Below, piece by piece: positions 7,779 through 15,341 of a stretch of DNA of 58,892 bases (position 1 is the first letter of the stretch; each line of letters starts with the position of its first letter). Made by a program: the position numbers and the translations under genes. Source of the stretch: JAVBLT01 sp031553315 (GTDB taxonomy: Bacteria > Verrucomicrobiota > Kiritimatiellia > RFP12 > DVOR01); contig JAVBLT010000022.1 in assembly GCA_031553315.1 (NCBI GenBank), positions 1 through 58,892 on the forward strand. The letters are read 5' to 3'. The notes under the pieces are model-generated. The model was not told the DNA's origin. It made no database searches and saw nothing but the letters and a program-made list of their open reading frames with translations.

Positions 7779-9053
7779 TTACAGGTCGCCGGAGTCGACC
7801 CCCACTTCGGCGCCGGCCGAGCGGAGGTCGGCTTTTTTGCGGCCGGCGGTGTTCATGAGGGGGATATCCATGTTGAACACTTTAAAGCCGTTGTATTCGG
7901 GTTTTTCAAGGCGGGCGCGCTCGGGGAAGCTGAGCGGGGAGGTGAGGAAGGGGGGGAGGAGGGGGCGGCCGTCGGAGGCTTTGGGATACTCCACGCCTTT
8001 TTTCTGGATGAGGAGAATCCCGCCGATTTTCCCGCCGGGGCGCTCGCCCACGACGAGGTCGATGCGTTTGGCCTGGGTGGGGGAAAGCTCGACCCAGTCG
8101 CCGTATACAAGGCTTTGGCCGGTGGGGCTGGGGTGTTTCTGGTTGAACTCTTTGGGCGCCCAGCCCATGATGCCCGCCTTGCCGGCGAAATCCCATTCGG
8201 CTTCGAGGACCACTTTGCCGTCGATCATCACGACCATGGCGTCGTCGAAATGGCCGACGAAGCGGTATTGGCCGCCTTCTTCGGGCTGAACGGCGCCGGT
8301 GTAGTGGGCGACCCAGCCTTTGGGTTCCATGAGGCCTTCCACGCCGAAGGCTTTGGGGCCGATTTCCGCGGGGGAGGCGGGAACCCAGAGGTGGGAGAGG
8401 TACACGTTGCGGTCGACTTTGTAGAAGCCGCTGAAGGCTTTGGCGCTGAATTTGCCGTCGATGACGGTTTTGAGATCCTGCCAGTAATCGACCTTTCGGG
8501 GGGCTCCTTTGGCATCGCGTTTGAAATCGTAGAGGGTGCCGAGGAGGTCGCCTTCCTGGCGGGCGCCGGCCCCGAGGCCGCCGCCGCCGACGACGGCGCC
8601 TTCACGCCCGCCGACGATGCCTTTCATGACGAGGGTGCCGGGCACTTCCCTGACCATGTCTTGTTTGGTTGGCGTTGGGGTGGGGGAGGCCACCGTGTTG
8701 GGGACGGGGTTATCGAATTTGACGGTGATTTCCTCGATGTCGTCGAACTTGGGGAGGTCTTCCGGGGGTGGCGGGTCTTCGAGGCGGGTCACTTCGGCTT
8801 CTTTTTCGGGCACCACGGTGATGACGACGGGTTTGGTGTTGCTCTGCATGCCCGCGAAAACGATCATGACAAGCACGAGAACCATGGGCAGCACGATGGC
8901 GGCGACGGGGGCGCCGAGGCGCTGGAGCTCGAGCACCGCCACTTTGTATTGGATGCTGCCGCGGGGCTTGCCGATGCCGCTGAAGATCTGCCCGACGCGG
9001 TAAAGGAGGTTGCCGTTTTCCCAGGTGAAATCGTCTTTAGGTTCGTTTTTCAT
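7779..9053 (-). CDS. Membrane-anchored PA14-like domain protein with TonB-like proline linker
   Basis: A 424-residue protein. The start at 9053 is supported by AAAGGA 8 bases upstream. A single membrane segment (about residues 50-70, APVAAIVLPMVLVLVMIVFA) follows a cytoplasmic N-terminal tail. An acidic/proline linker containing LEDPPPPEDLPK, similar in style to TonB, comes next. The C-terminal half resembles the PA14/GLEYA fold: GWVAHYTGAVQPEEGGQYRF, then FVGHFDDAMVVMIDGKVVLE. Such domains usually bind carbohydrate. The protein probably sits in the inner membrane with its PA14 domain outside. It lies next to, and in the same direction as, a secreted hexosaminidase, which fits glycan handling, but a transcription terminator separates the two genes. 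Confidence 0.72.
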   Translation of the reverse strand: MKNEPKDDFTWENGNLLYRVGQIFSGIGKPRGSIQYKVAVLELQRLGAPVAAIVLPMVLVLVMIVFAGMQSNTKPVVITVVPEKEAEVTRLEDPPPPEDLPKFDDIEEITVKFDNPVPNTVASPTPTPTKQDMVREVPGTLVMKGIVGGREGAVVGGGGLGAGARQEGDLLGTLYDFKRDAKGAPRKVDYWQDLKTVIDGKFSAKAFSGFYKVDRNVYLSHLWVPASPAEIGPKAFGVEGLMEPKGWVAHYTGAVQPEEGGQYRFVGHFDDAMVVMIDGKVVLEAEWDFAGKAGIMGWAPKEFNQKHPSPTGQSLVYGDWVELSPTQAKRIDLVVGERPGGKIGGILLIQKKGVEYPKASDGRPLLPPFLTSPLSFPERARLEKPEYNGFKVFNMDIPLMNTAGRKKADLRSAGAEVGVDSGDL

Positions 9054-9110
9054 GGTTGGATTCCTTTCAACCTGATAAACGAGCCTTGAAGGCCGGGGGT
9101 TCATTTTGCG

Positions 9111-9149
9111 AAAAAAGAGGCCCGGAGCCGGTTGCGGCGGGCCTCTTTT
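9111..9149 (-). terminator. Rho-independent terminator after the hexosaminidase gene
   Basis: A 12-bp perfect stem (9113-9124 with 9138-9149, CGGGCCTCTTTT) and a 13-base loop are followed on the minus strand by a T-run at 9116-9111. It lies 22 bases past the stop of the leftward hexosaminidase gene. Confidence 0.8.
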
Positions 9150-9170
9150 GGATCGTGGCGGGCGATCGGT

Positions 9171-11144
9171 TTACTTCTTTTCGATGAAGATGCCGCCGCT
9201 GGAATCGGAGCCGCCGTCGGCGCGGATGGCGGCCTGGAGGGTCACTTTGGCGCCGGCGGGGAGCTCGGTGAGGGTGAGGGTGTAGACGTTGGCTTTGTTG
9301 GTGCCTCCGGTGAAGCCTTCGTGGGCGTCGCCGGAGGCGGGTTTGCCGTTGACGAGGAGGGCGACGTCTTTCATGTCGAGCCGGTTGGCGCCGCCGGTGT
9401 AGGCGAAGGTGACGATCCAGGTTCCGGGACCGGTGACGGCTCGGGTGACATCCCAGGTTTTGGGCGCCCACGCGGTGGAGACGTCGGCCGGTTTCCATTT
9501 GGCGACGGCGGCGGGGGGGAGGGGGGCGTTGTTGAGGCCCATGGCCTTGAGGCGGCGCATGTGGGCGGCGTTCATGCCGGCGATGAAGCTGTCGTAGTTG
9601 CGCAGTTCCTGGGGGGTCCAGCAGAGCTCGGCGATGGCGGATCCGCGGGGCCACATTTTCCATTCGAGGTCTTCGCGGCCCCAGGTGTTTTCGGACCAGT
9701 TGTTGCCTTGGGCGCCGATGATGAGGTGCTGTTTGTCTTCAGGGATGCCGGCGGTGGGGTTGTAGGCGTAAACGCGGTCGATGGAGTTCATGCCGGCGAG
9801 GTATTCGTAGGGGTCGAGGTGGCGGGGGAGCTGGCCGTAGTCGATATACAGCACGCCGTGGGGCACCATGACGACCTGGCGGTTGCCTTCCACGGCTTTG
9901 AGGGCGCCGCCCAGGCCGAGCCAGCTCATGACGGTGGCTTTTTCGGTGAGGTTGCCGCCGTCGAGCACTTCGGTCCAGCCCATGATGCGGCGGCCTTTGG
10001 AGGCGAGGTATCGGTCGAAGTGGTTAAACATCCAGCCTTGGAGCTGGTGCTCGTTGGCGAGGTTGTTGTCTTTCATGCGCTGCTGGCATTTGGGGCAGGC
10101 CTTCCAGCGGACTTTGGGGGCTTCGTCGCCGCCGGCGTGGATGATTTTGGAGGGGAAGATGGCGAGGACTTCGTCGAACACGTCTTCAAGGAATTGGATG
10201 GTTTTGTCGTTTCCGGCGCAGAAGATGTCGGGGTCTACGCCTGCGGCCCAGCGGGGGGTGAAGGGTTTTCCGTTTTGGAATTTGCCGAAGCAGGAGAGCT
10301 CGGGGTAGGCGGAAAGGGCGGCCATGGCGTGGCCGGGGAGCTCGATTTCGGGTACGACGGTGATGTTGCGCTCGGCGGCGTAGGCGACGATTTCGCGGGC
10401 GTCGTCCTGTGTGAAGAAGTAGGGGCCGTAGGGGATGCCGTCGGGCTCGTTGCGCTTCCACATTGTGGCGGAGTTGAGGCGGATGGAGCCCACTTCGGTG
10501 AGCCTGGGATACTTTTTGATTTCGAGGCGCCAGCCCTGGTCGTCGGTGAGGTGCCAGTGGAGGGTGTTCATTTTGTGGGCGGCCATCACGTCGATCATGT
10601 CTTTGGTGATTTGCTTGTCGAACCAGTGGCGGCAGGGATCCATGTGCATGCCGCGCCAGGGGAAGCGGGGGGCGTCGGCAATCGTGACCTGGGGGATGTA
10701 CCAGCGTGTTGTTTTGGAGGCGGTTTTGCCGAAGATTTCCACGGGCAGGAGCTGGCGCAGGGTCTGGAAGCCGTAGAAGGCTCCGGCGCGGGTGGCGGCG
10801 GTGATGACGACGGCGCCGGTGGTGGAATCGAGGGTGTAGCCTTCGGCGGGCATGTCGGTCTCGGCTTTTTTGAAGATGATGCCGGTTTCCTGTGCGCCGG
10901 GTTTGACTGTGAGGGTGTAGCCGAGGGCGGGGGCGAGGGTTTGGGCGGCGTATCGGGCGGTTTCTTTGGCGCCGGGGAGGGTTTCGTCGTAGGAGATGAG
11001 GGTGGCGGGGGTAATCTGGTAGTTGCCGTAGGCTTTTTCCACGACTGAGACGGGCTTTGGCACGATGGGCTGCACGATGGCGCCGACCTGGGCGGCGAGG
11101 CCTGCCGCGAGCAGGGCGAGGGCGAGGTGTTTGAGCTGTTTCAT
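9171..11144 (-). CDS. Secreted GH20 beta-N-acetylhexosaminidase
   Basis: A 657-residue exported glycoside hydrolase of family GH20, which removes terminal GlcNAc or GalNAc by substrate-assisted catalysis. A signal peptide occupies about residues 1-22 (LALALLAAGLAAQVGA). The GH20b domain leads into the barrel with PRFPWRGMHMDPCRHW, HWHLTDDQGWRLEIKKYP and VVPEIELPGHA. The catalytic Asp-Glu pair lies in IIHAGGDEAP. Later barrel elements are MGWTEVLDGG and AELCWTP. A C-terminal beta-sandwich region (about 545-657) could be a binding module. AAGGAG precedes the ATG at good spacing and a terminator follows. Chitin, mucin or peptidoglycan-derived glycans are possible substrates; the sequence does not decide between them. 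Confidence 0.92.
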   Translation of the reverse strand: MKQLKHLALALLAAGLAAQVGAIVQPIVPKPVSVVEKAYGNYQITPATLISYDETLPGAKETARYAAQTLAPALGYTLTVKPGAQETGIIFKKAETDMPAEGYTLDSTTGAVVITAATRAGAFYGFQTLRQLLPVEIFGKTASKTTRWYIPQVTIADAPRFPWRGMHMDPCRHWFDKQITKDMIDVMAAHKMNTLHWHLTDDQGWRLEIKKYPRLTEVGSIRLNSATMWKRNEPDGIPYGPYFFTQDDAREIVAYAAERNITVVPEIELPGHAMAALSAYPELSCFGKFQNGKPFTPRWAAGVDPDIFCAGNDKTIQFLEDVFDEVLAIFPSKIIHAGGDEAPKVRWKACPKCQQRMKDNNLANEHQLQGWMFNHFDRYLASKGRRIMGWTEVLDGGNLTEKATVMSWLGLGGALKAVEGNRQVVMVPHGVLYIDYGQLPRHLDPYEYLAGMNSIDRVYAYNPTAGIPEDKQHLIIGAQGNNWSENTWGREDLEWKMWPRGSAIAELCWTPQELRNYDSFIAGMNAAHMRRLKAMGLNNAPLPPAAVAKWKPADVSTAWAPKTWDVTRAVTGPGTWIVTFAYTGGANRLDMKDVALLVNGKPASGDAHEGFTGGTNKANVYTLTLTELPAGAKVTLQAAIRADGGSDSSGGIFIEKK

Positions 11145-11183
11145 GGGGTCTCCTTGATCAACATCGTCAACAATGACGAGCGA

Positions 11184-11212
11184 ACTATAGCATGGTTCGC
11201 CGGAAAAGGAAA
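11184..11212 (-). promoter_or_regulatory. Candidate extended -10 promoter for the hexosaminidase gene
   Basis: On the minus strand, TGCTATAGT provides an extended -10 (hexamer at 11184-11189). A weak -35-like TTTCCT lies 17 bases upstream (11207-11212). The ATG is 40 bases downstream. Confidence 0.4.
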
Positions 11213-11252
11213 CCTGAAAAGATGAGGTGTTTTCGGGTGGATACTGGATGAC

Positions 11253-12080
11253 TCAACGTGCGTTCACCTTGAGAAGCGTTTCGAGGTCGGCGGGGTCTTC
11301 GGAGGCGAGGGCTTCGCGGGTGAGGCGGAGCTCGGCGAGGTAGGCGTCGAGGGCGGCGAGGGTGTGGAGGCGGTTTTGCCGGAAGATGGGCAGCCACATG
11401 CTGAGGGGGCTTTTGGCGAGGCGGGTCATGGAGGCGAGGCCGCCGCCGGCGAATTGGGTCTGGAGGTTGTTTTGGCGCTCGGCCTGGGTGATGGCGCGGG
11501 CGAGGGTGTAGGAGAGGAGGTGGGGCATGTGGGAGAGGTGGGCGGCGGTTTGGTCGTGGGTGGTGGAATCGAGGCAGGCGATGCGGGCGCCGAGGGCGGT
11601 AAAGAAGTCGGCGGCGGTCTGGAGGGCGGCGGGGTCGCTTTTTTCGGGGTCGGTGATGATGAGGGTGCGATCCTGGAAGAGGTTCTCTTGGGCGGCGGCG
11701 GGGCCGGAGCGTTCGGTGCCGGCCATGGGGTGGGCGGCGACGTAGCGGGGGCGGTTGGGGTGCCGCTCGACGGCGCGGGCGAGGGCGGCTTTGGTGGAGC
11801 CGACGTCGACGACGATCTGGCGGGGGCCGATGGCGTCGAGGGTGCGGGGGAGGGCGGTGAGGAGGTGGTCTACGGGAATGGCGAGGATGAGGAGGTCGGC
11901 GCGGGCGGCGATCGCTTCGGGGGCGAGGGCGCTGTCGACGATGCCGAGGGCGAGCGCCTCGCGGGTGTGGCCGGGGGAGGCGTCGTGGCCGATAATATGC
12001 GCGGCGAGGCCTCGGGCGCGGGCGTCGCGGGCGATCGAGGCGCCGATGAGGCCCAGGCCGATGATGCCGAGGGTGTGCAT
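11253..12080 (-). CDS. tyrA: Prephenate dehydrogenase
   Basis: A 275-residue NAD(P)-dependent prephenate or arogenate dehydrogenase, which oxidatively decarboxylates prephenate on the way to tyrosine. The N-terminal Rossmann motif GLGLIGASIARD is intact. The family signatures VVDVGSTK, AAHPMAGTERSG and THDQTAAHLSHMPHLLSYTL follow, including the substrate-binding histidines. There is no C-terminal ACT domain, so feedback control probably does not act on this protein. It is the last gene of the leftward aromatic operon, 24 bases after the pheA-type gene, with AAAGGA before its ATG. Confidence 0.92.
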   Translation of the reverse strand: MHTLGIIGLGLIGASIARDARARGLAAHIIGHDASPGHTREALALGIVDSALAPEAIAARADLLILAIPVDHLLTALPRTLDAIGPRQIVVDVGSTKAALARAVERHPNRPRYVAAHPMAGTERSGPAAAQENLFQDRTLIITDPEKSDPAALQTAADFFTALGARIACLDSTTHDQTAAHLSHMPHLLSYTLARAITQAERQNNLQTQFAGGGLASMTRLAKSPLSMWLPIFRQNRLHTLAALDAYLAELRLTREALASEDPADLETLLKVNAR

Positions 12081-12104
12081 GGGGGGATCCTTTCGGAGGG
12101 GGGG

Positions 12105-13547
12105 TTAAGCCTCTTTGTTTTTCTCGTCGAGGAGTGCGTGGACCTGGATCTGGCGGGAGATGGGAAACACGCAGGTGGTGTAGAAGGAGCGCAGGGCCTG
12201 GATGAGGGCGGTGTCGGCGCCGTGTTCGGCGGCGATGCCCATCACGCGGGTCAGTACTTCTTCTTCGACGATGGGGTTGACGAGGGCTGCTTCCACGCGG
12301 CCTGAATCGCGGCTTTCGCAGGCGTTTTTCAGGTCGTTGCCCAGCTCGACGCGTTTGCGGGCGATGACGTGCATGGCGAAGCTGAAGCGCTGGGCGAGCG
12401 CGTTGAGGCAGTCGATATCGGCGGAGAGGGCTTCGCGGGGATTGGCGTCGGTCCCTTCCGCGCAGAGCATCGGCAGAATGGTGCGGATGTAGAAGGGGCG
12501 GAGGCTTCGGGCGAGGATTTGCTTGTCGGCCTCGGTCGCGAAATGGCGGGCGAGGGTTGCGGCGGTGCAGGGGGCGCCGTCGTCGGCATAGGCGGCGCTG
12601 TTGCGGTGGTAACGGGCTCGGGCGCAGAGGGCGGTGACGAGTTTTTCATCGAGCGCGCCGATCATCATGCGGATGGTGGCGAGGGTGGTGGCTTCGCTGC
12701 CGCTGACGGCGGGGGCGGCGGTGAAGGTGGTGTAGGCGCCAAGCACGCGCAGGGTGCGGGTGTAGGGGCGGATCGCATCGAGCAGGGAGGCGAGGGGGAG
12801 CTTGCAGATGCCGGTGAGCGCCTCGATGGTGAAGGCGTATTTCCAGTTTTCGCCTCGGATGGGGCGGCTTTGGATGAAGGTCATGTTCACGCCCAGCAGG
12901 TAGAAGGGGGTGAGGAGCTGGACGAGGGCGCCGGGGGCGTCGTCGAGGGTGATGTGGAGGAGGGTGTGGGTGGGGGGGAGGGCGCCTTTGGACCTGGCGG
13001 GTTCCTTCGCGGCGGAGAGGAGGAAGAAACGCGTCATGTTATCCGCCACGTCCTGGATTTCGGCCTGGCGGATCAGCAGGCCGTGGCGGGCGGCGGTTTC
13101 GTCGGAAGCGATGGCCGCGACGGCGGGGTCTTCGGCGGCGTTTTTGGCGGCCTCGGCCGTGCTGCCCACCGGGATCAGCGCGGCTTTGGGGTAGAGGGTT
13201 TCCAGATGCCGGCGGCATTGGGCGAGCGCCTGGGGGTGGCTGTGGATCTCGCGGGGCGCGGTGGTCGGGTCTTTGGTGAGCAGGCGGTGGCGGATGGGCA
13301 TGGCCAGGCTCGCGGCCACGTGCAGGCCGGTGTGCTCGGCCATGAGATCCATCACTTCCGTGACGGGGCCCTGGATGGTGTTTTCGAAGGGCACGGCGGC
13401 ATAGGCGCCGGGGTCTGCCGCCGCCGCGGCGAAGGCCTCGCGGAAGGTGGCGCAGGCGATGGCTCTTGCGGCGGGCAGGAAGTGGCCGGCGGCGTGGTGG
13501 GAGTAGGTCTCTTCGGGGCCGAGGTAGTAGACGGCGGTTTCTTTCAT
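12105..13547 (-). CDS. pheA: Prephenate dehydratase-ACT-chorismate mutase (AroQ, eukaryote-like) fusion
   Basis: A 480-residue trifunctional-looking protein of phenylalanine synthesis. Residues 1-180 form the prephenate dehydratase domain, with VPFENTIQGPV and the catalytic TRFFLL motif. Residues 195-275 are a regulatory ACT domain with DAPGALVQLLTPF and SRPIRG, matching the GAL and ESRP phenylalanine-binding motifs. The last 190 residues resemble the all-helical yeast/plant chorismate mutase rather than the short bacterial AroQ: DIDCLNALAQRFSFAMHVIA, then NPIVEEEVLTRVMGIAAEHG and a terminal YTTCVFPISRQIQV. In proteobacterial P-proteins the mutase is N-terminal and of the short type, so both order and subtype are unusual. 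It lies between DAHP synthase and tyrA and shares their attenuator. Confidence 0.87.
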   Translation of the reverse strand: MKETAVYYLGPEETYSHHAAGHFLPAARAIACATFREAFAAAAADPGAYAAVPFENTIQGPVTEVMDLMAEHTGLHVAASLAMPIRHRLLTKDPTTAPREIHSHPQALAQCRRHLETLYPKAALIPVGSTAEAAKNAAEDPAVAAIASDETAARHGLLIRQAEIQDVADNMTRFFLLSAAKEPARSKGALPPTHTLLHITLDDAPGALVQLLTPFYLLGVNMTFIQSRPIRGENWKYAFTIEALTGICKLPLASLLDAIRPYTRTLRVLGAYTTFTAAPAVSGSEATTLATIRMMIGALDEKLVTALCARARYHRNSAAYADDGAPCTAATLARHFATEADKQILARSLRPFYIRTILPMLCAEGTDANPREALSADIDCLNALAQRFSFAMHVIARKRVELGNDLKNACESRDSGRVEAALVNPIVEEEVLTRVMGIAAEHGADTALIQALRSFYTTCVFPISRQIQVHALLDEKNKEA

Positions 13548-13561
13548 GGCGGTTCTCCGGT

Positions 13562-14581
13562 TCAGACGGCGGCTTTGCGCAGGCGCATCCAGGGTTCGAT
13601 GGCGGCGAGGTAATCGCCGAATTCGGCGGAGGGGATCTGCTGGGCGGCGTCGGAGTAGGCGTGGGCGGGATCGGGGTGGGCCTCCACGATGAGGCCGTCG
13701 GCCCCGGCGGCGAGGGCGGCGCGGGAGAGCGGAATCACGAGGGCGCGCACGCCGGTGGCGTGGCTGGGATCCACGATGATGGGCAGGTGGGTCATTGTTT
13801 TGGCCACGGCCATGCCGCCGAGGTCGAGGCAGTTGCGGGTGGCGGTCTCGAAGGTGCGGATGCCGCGCTCGCAGAGGATCACGTCTTTACAGCCGTGGGC
13901 GTAGAGGTATTCGGCGGCGAGGAGCCATTCCTCCACGGTGCCGGCCATGCCGCGCTTGAGGACTACGGGTTTGCCCGCGCCGGCGAGGCGTTCGAGCAGA
14001 TCGTAATTCTGGGCGTTGCGGGTGCCGACCTGGAAGGCGTCGGTCACTTCGCTCATGAGCTCGATCTGAGAGGAACCGGGGATCTCGCTGACGAAGGAGA
14101 CGGCGGGGAATTCGCGCTTCATGTCGCGCATGATGCGGATGCCTTCCAGCTTGAGGCCCTGGAAATCGTAGGTCGAGGTGCGGGGCTTGAAGGGCATGGC
14201 CCGGATCACCGTGATGCCCAGCTTCACGAGATCTTCGACCGCGGCGCGAAACTGGTCATAGCTCTCGATCGCGCAGGGGCCGGCGATCACGGGCACATGG
14301 CCGCCGCCGATCTTCACGCCGCCGATCTCCACAATGGAATCTTCGGCGTGGAAATCGCGGGAGACGAGCTTGTATTTCTTGCCGATCTGGATGAGCTCCT
14401 GCACGGAAGGCAGTGAACGCAAGGCGTTGAGCGCGCCGGGATTGATTTCGCCGCCGATGCAGGAAATCACGGTCTGGCTGGAACCCTGGCTCACGCGGGG
14501 CTGGTAGCGGAGCGACGAAATCCAATCGCAAATCGTCTGCACATCGCCCTGAGTCGCCGTCGGCTTCATCACAATGATCAT
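13562..14581 (-). CDS. aroF: 3-deoxy-7-phosphoheptulonate (DAHP) synthase, type I-beta with N-terminal FL domain
   Basis: A 339-residue enzyme condensing phosphoenolpyruvate and erythrose 4-phosphate, the first step of the shikimate pathway. Residues 1-70 form a ferredoxin-like regulatory domain (MIIVMKPTATQGDVQTICDW), as in the Thermotoga-type feedback-sensitive enzymes. The barrel motifs are VIAGPCAIES, FKPRTSTYDFQGL, QVGTRNAQNYDLL, VVLKRGMAGTVEEW and VDPSHATG, which include the metal-binding Cys, His and Asp. I chose the ATG at 14581, preceded by GAAAGAGAG. An upstream in-frame ATG at 14650 lies inside the attenuator hairpin and is unlikely to be used. It heads the operon aroF-pheA-tyrA. 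Confidence 0.93.
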   Translation of the reverse strand: MIIVMKPTATQGDVQTICDWISSLRYQPRVSQGSSQTVISCIGGEINPGALNALRSLPSVQELIQIGKKYKLVSRDFHAEDSIVEIGGVKIGGGHVPVIAGPCAIESYDQFRAAVEDLVKLGITVIRAMPFKPRTSTYDFQGLKLEGIRIMRDMKREFPAVSFVSEIPGSSQIELMSEVTDAFQVGTRNAQNYDLLERLAGAGKPVVLKRGMAGTVEEWLLAAEYLYAHGCKDVILCERGIRTFETATRNCLDLGGMAVAKTMTHLPIIVDPSHATGVRALVIPLSRAALAAGADGLIVEAHPDPAHAYSDAAQQIPSAEFGDYLAAIEPWMRLRKAAV

Positions 14582-14612
14582 TTTTTTCTCTCTTTCGTTG
14601 GGTCGGCAAAAC

Positions 14613-14647
14613 AAAAAACCGCGTGCTTTGCGGCACACGGTTTTTTT
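14613..14647 (-). terminator. Attenuator terminator upstream of aroF
   Basis: On the minus strand, AACCGTGTGC (14642-14633) pairs with GCACGCGGTT (14626-14617) with one G-U pair, closed further by A-T pairs, and runs into TTTTTT. It sits between the leader peptide and aroF, so it would stop transcription before the operon unless an alternative structure forms. Confidence 0.85.
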
Positions 14648-14704
14648 CATATCTGGGTTTCTTCTTTTTACACGCCTTCACGAAGACGACCCGAACCGTG
14701 TGCC
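14632..14704 (-). promoter_or_regulatory. Antiterminator pairing of the Phe/Tyr attenuator
   Basis: The leader segment GGCACACGGTT (14704-14694, minus strand) is perfectly complementary over 11 bases to AACCGTGTGCC (14642-14632), the upstream arm of the terminator. The two structures are mutually exclusive. The segment begins about 15 bases after the cluster of Phe/Tyr codons in the leader peptide. A ribosome stalled there would leave it free, and one running to the leader stop would cover it. Confidence 0.8.
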
Positions 14705-14751
14705 AGGATGCCGTGGGTAAAGCAGTAAAAATAAAAAAACAGGTTGTTCAT
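14668..14751 (-). CDS. Phe/Tyr-rich leader peptide of the aromatic operon attenuator
   Basis: A 27-codon reading frame begins with ATG at 14751 and ends with TAA at 14668-14670. Its N terminus is MNNLFFYFYCF: four Phe and two Tyr among residues 5-11. This is the arrangement of classical pheA-type leader peptides, where ribosome stalling at codons for the end product controls termination. It lies between a strong promoter and the terminator hairpin. The ATG is only about 11 bases after the -10 box, so the transcript would have almost no 5' untranslated region and no Shine-Dalgarno sequence; translation would be leaderless or nearly so. Confidence 0.82.
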   Translation of the reverse strand: MNNLFFYFYCFTHGILAHGSGRLREGV

Positions 14752-14762
14752 GACGGTTGTGG

Positions 14763-14792
14763 ACTATACCCTCCCGGGGGTGGGGAAGTCAA
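14763..14792 (-). promoter_or_regulatory. Sigma-70-type promoter of the aroF-pheA-tyrA operon
   Basis: On the minus strand, TTGACT (14792-14787) is followed by an 18-base spacer and TATAGT (14768-14763). Each hexamer differs from consensus at one position. Transcription would begin a few bases before the leader peptide ATG. Confidence 0.75.
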
Positions 14793-14893
14793 GCGCAAAA
14801 AAAACTTTTTTCAAACGCCCTCCCTTCCTTTTGCTTGCCCTGTGCAGTAAAGTGTGTTACACTTGCCTCGTGAATTAAAAACAAGAGGTTTTT

Positions 14894-15325
14894 GTGCCCC
14901 ACGATGCCAGTTTTCAGACCGCGGTTGATCGGATTCGCGCGCAAGACGAACGCTATGCGCGCGAAGCGTATTCCTTTGTTCTTGAAGGGCTTGATTATAC
15001 CGTCAAAGAGCTGGGCCGCCTTCACGCCGGTCGCGGCCGCCATGTGACCGGCGGCGAGCTTGCCGCCGGGCTGCGGGAATACGCCCTGCGCGAATTCGGC
15101 GCGCTGGCCTTTTCCATGCTCGGCTTTTGGGGGCTGCGCGGCACGCACGATTTCGGCCAGATCGTCTTCAACCTGATCAAAGCCGGGCGCCTGGGCAAAA
15201 CCGAACAGGACAAAGCGTCGGATTTCGACGGTATTTACGATTTTAACGAGGCCTTTCTCGCTCCCTTTCTCCCGGCCGCCTCCCAGGGCCGGGCCCGCCT
15301 GATGAAGGAGCTGAAACGGATCTGA
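14894..15325 (+). CDS. Minf_1886-type conserved protein of Planctomycetes/Verrucomicrobia
   Basis: A 143-residue cytosolic protein of a family largely restricted to the PVC group (Minf_1886/Plancto_Ver type), with no known function. The recognisable core is YAREAYSFVLEGLDYTVKEL, RHVTGGELAAGLREYALREF, DFGQIVFNLIKAGRLGKTEQD and YDFNEAF. The start codon is GTG at 14894, supported by AAGAGG 5 bases upstream. It is divergent from the aromatic operon and lies 16 bases before the sugar-transferase gene, so it may be cotranscribed with the exopolysaccharide locus. The family assignment is from memory of the motif pattern. Confidence 0.82.
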   Translation: MPHDASFQTAVDRIRAQDERYAREAYSFVLEGLDYTVKELGRLHAGRGRHVTGGELAAGLREYALREFGALAFSMLGFWGLRGTHDFGQIVFNLIKAGRLGKTEQDKASDFDGIYDFNEAFLAPFLPAASQGRARLMKELKRI

Positions 15326-15341
15326 TCGCCGGAGCCACCCC

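Noticed and set aside
14582..14893. A riboswitch upstream of aroF
   Set aside because: No known aptamer pattern is visible, and the leader peptide with antiterminator fully explains the hairpin.
14894..14950. An upstream ATG start for the Minf_1886-type gene
   Set aside because: The nearest ATG is out of frame; GTG at 14894 with AAGAGG is the only start that fits the family length.
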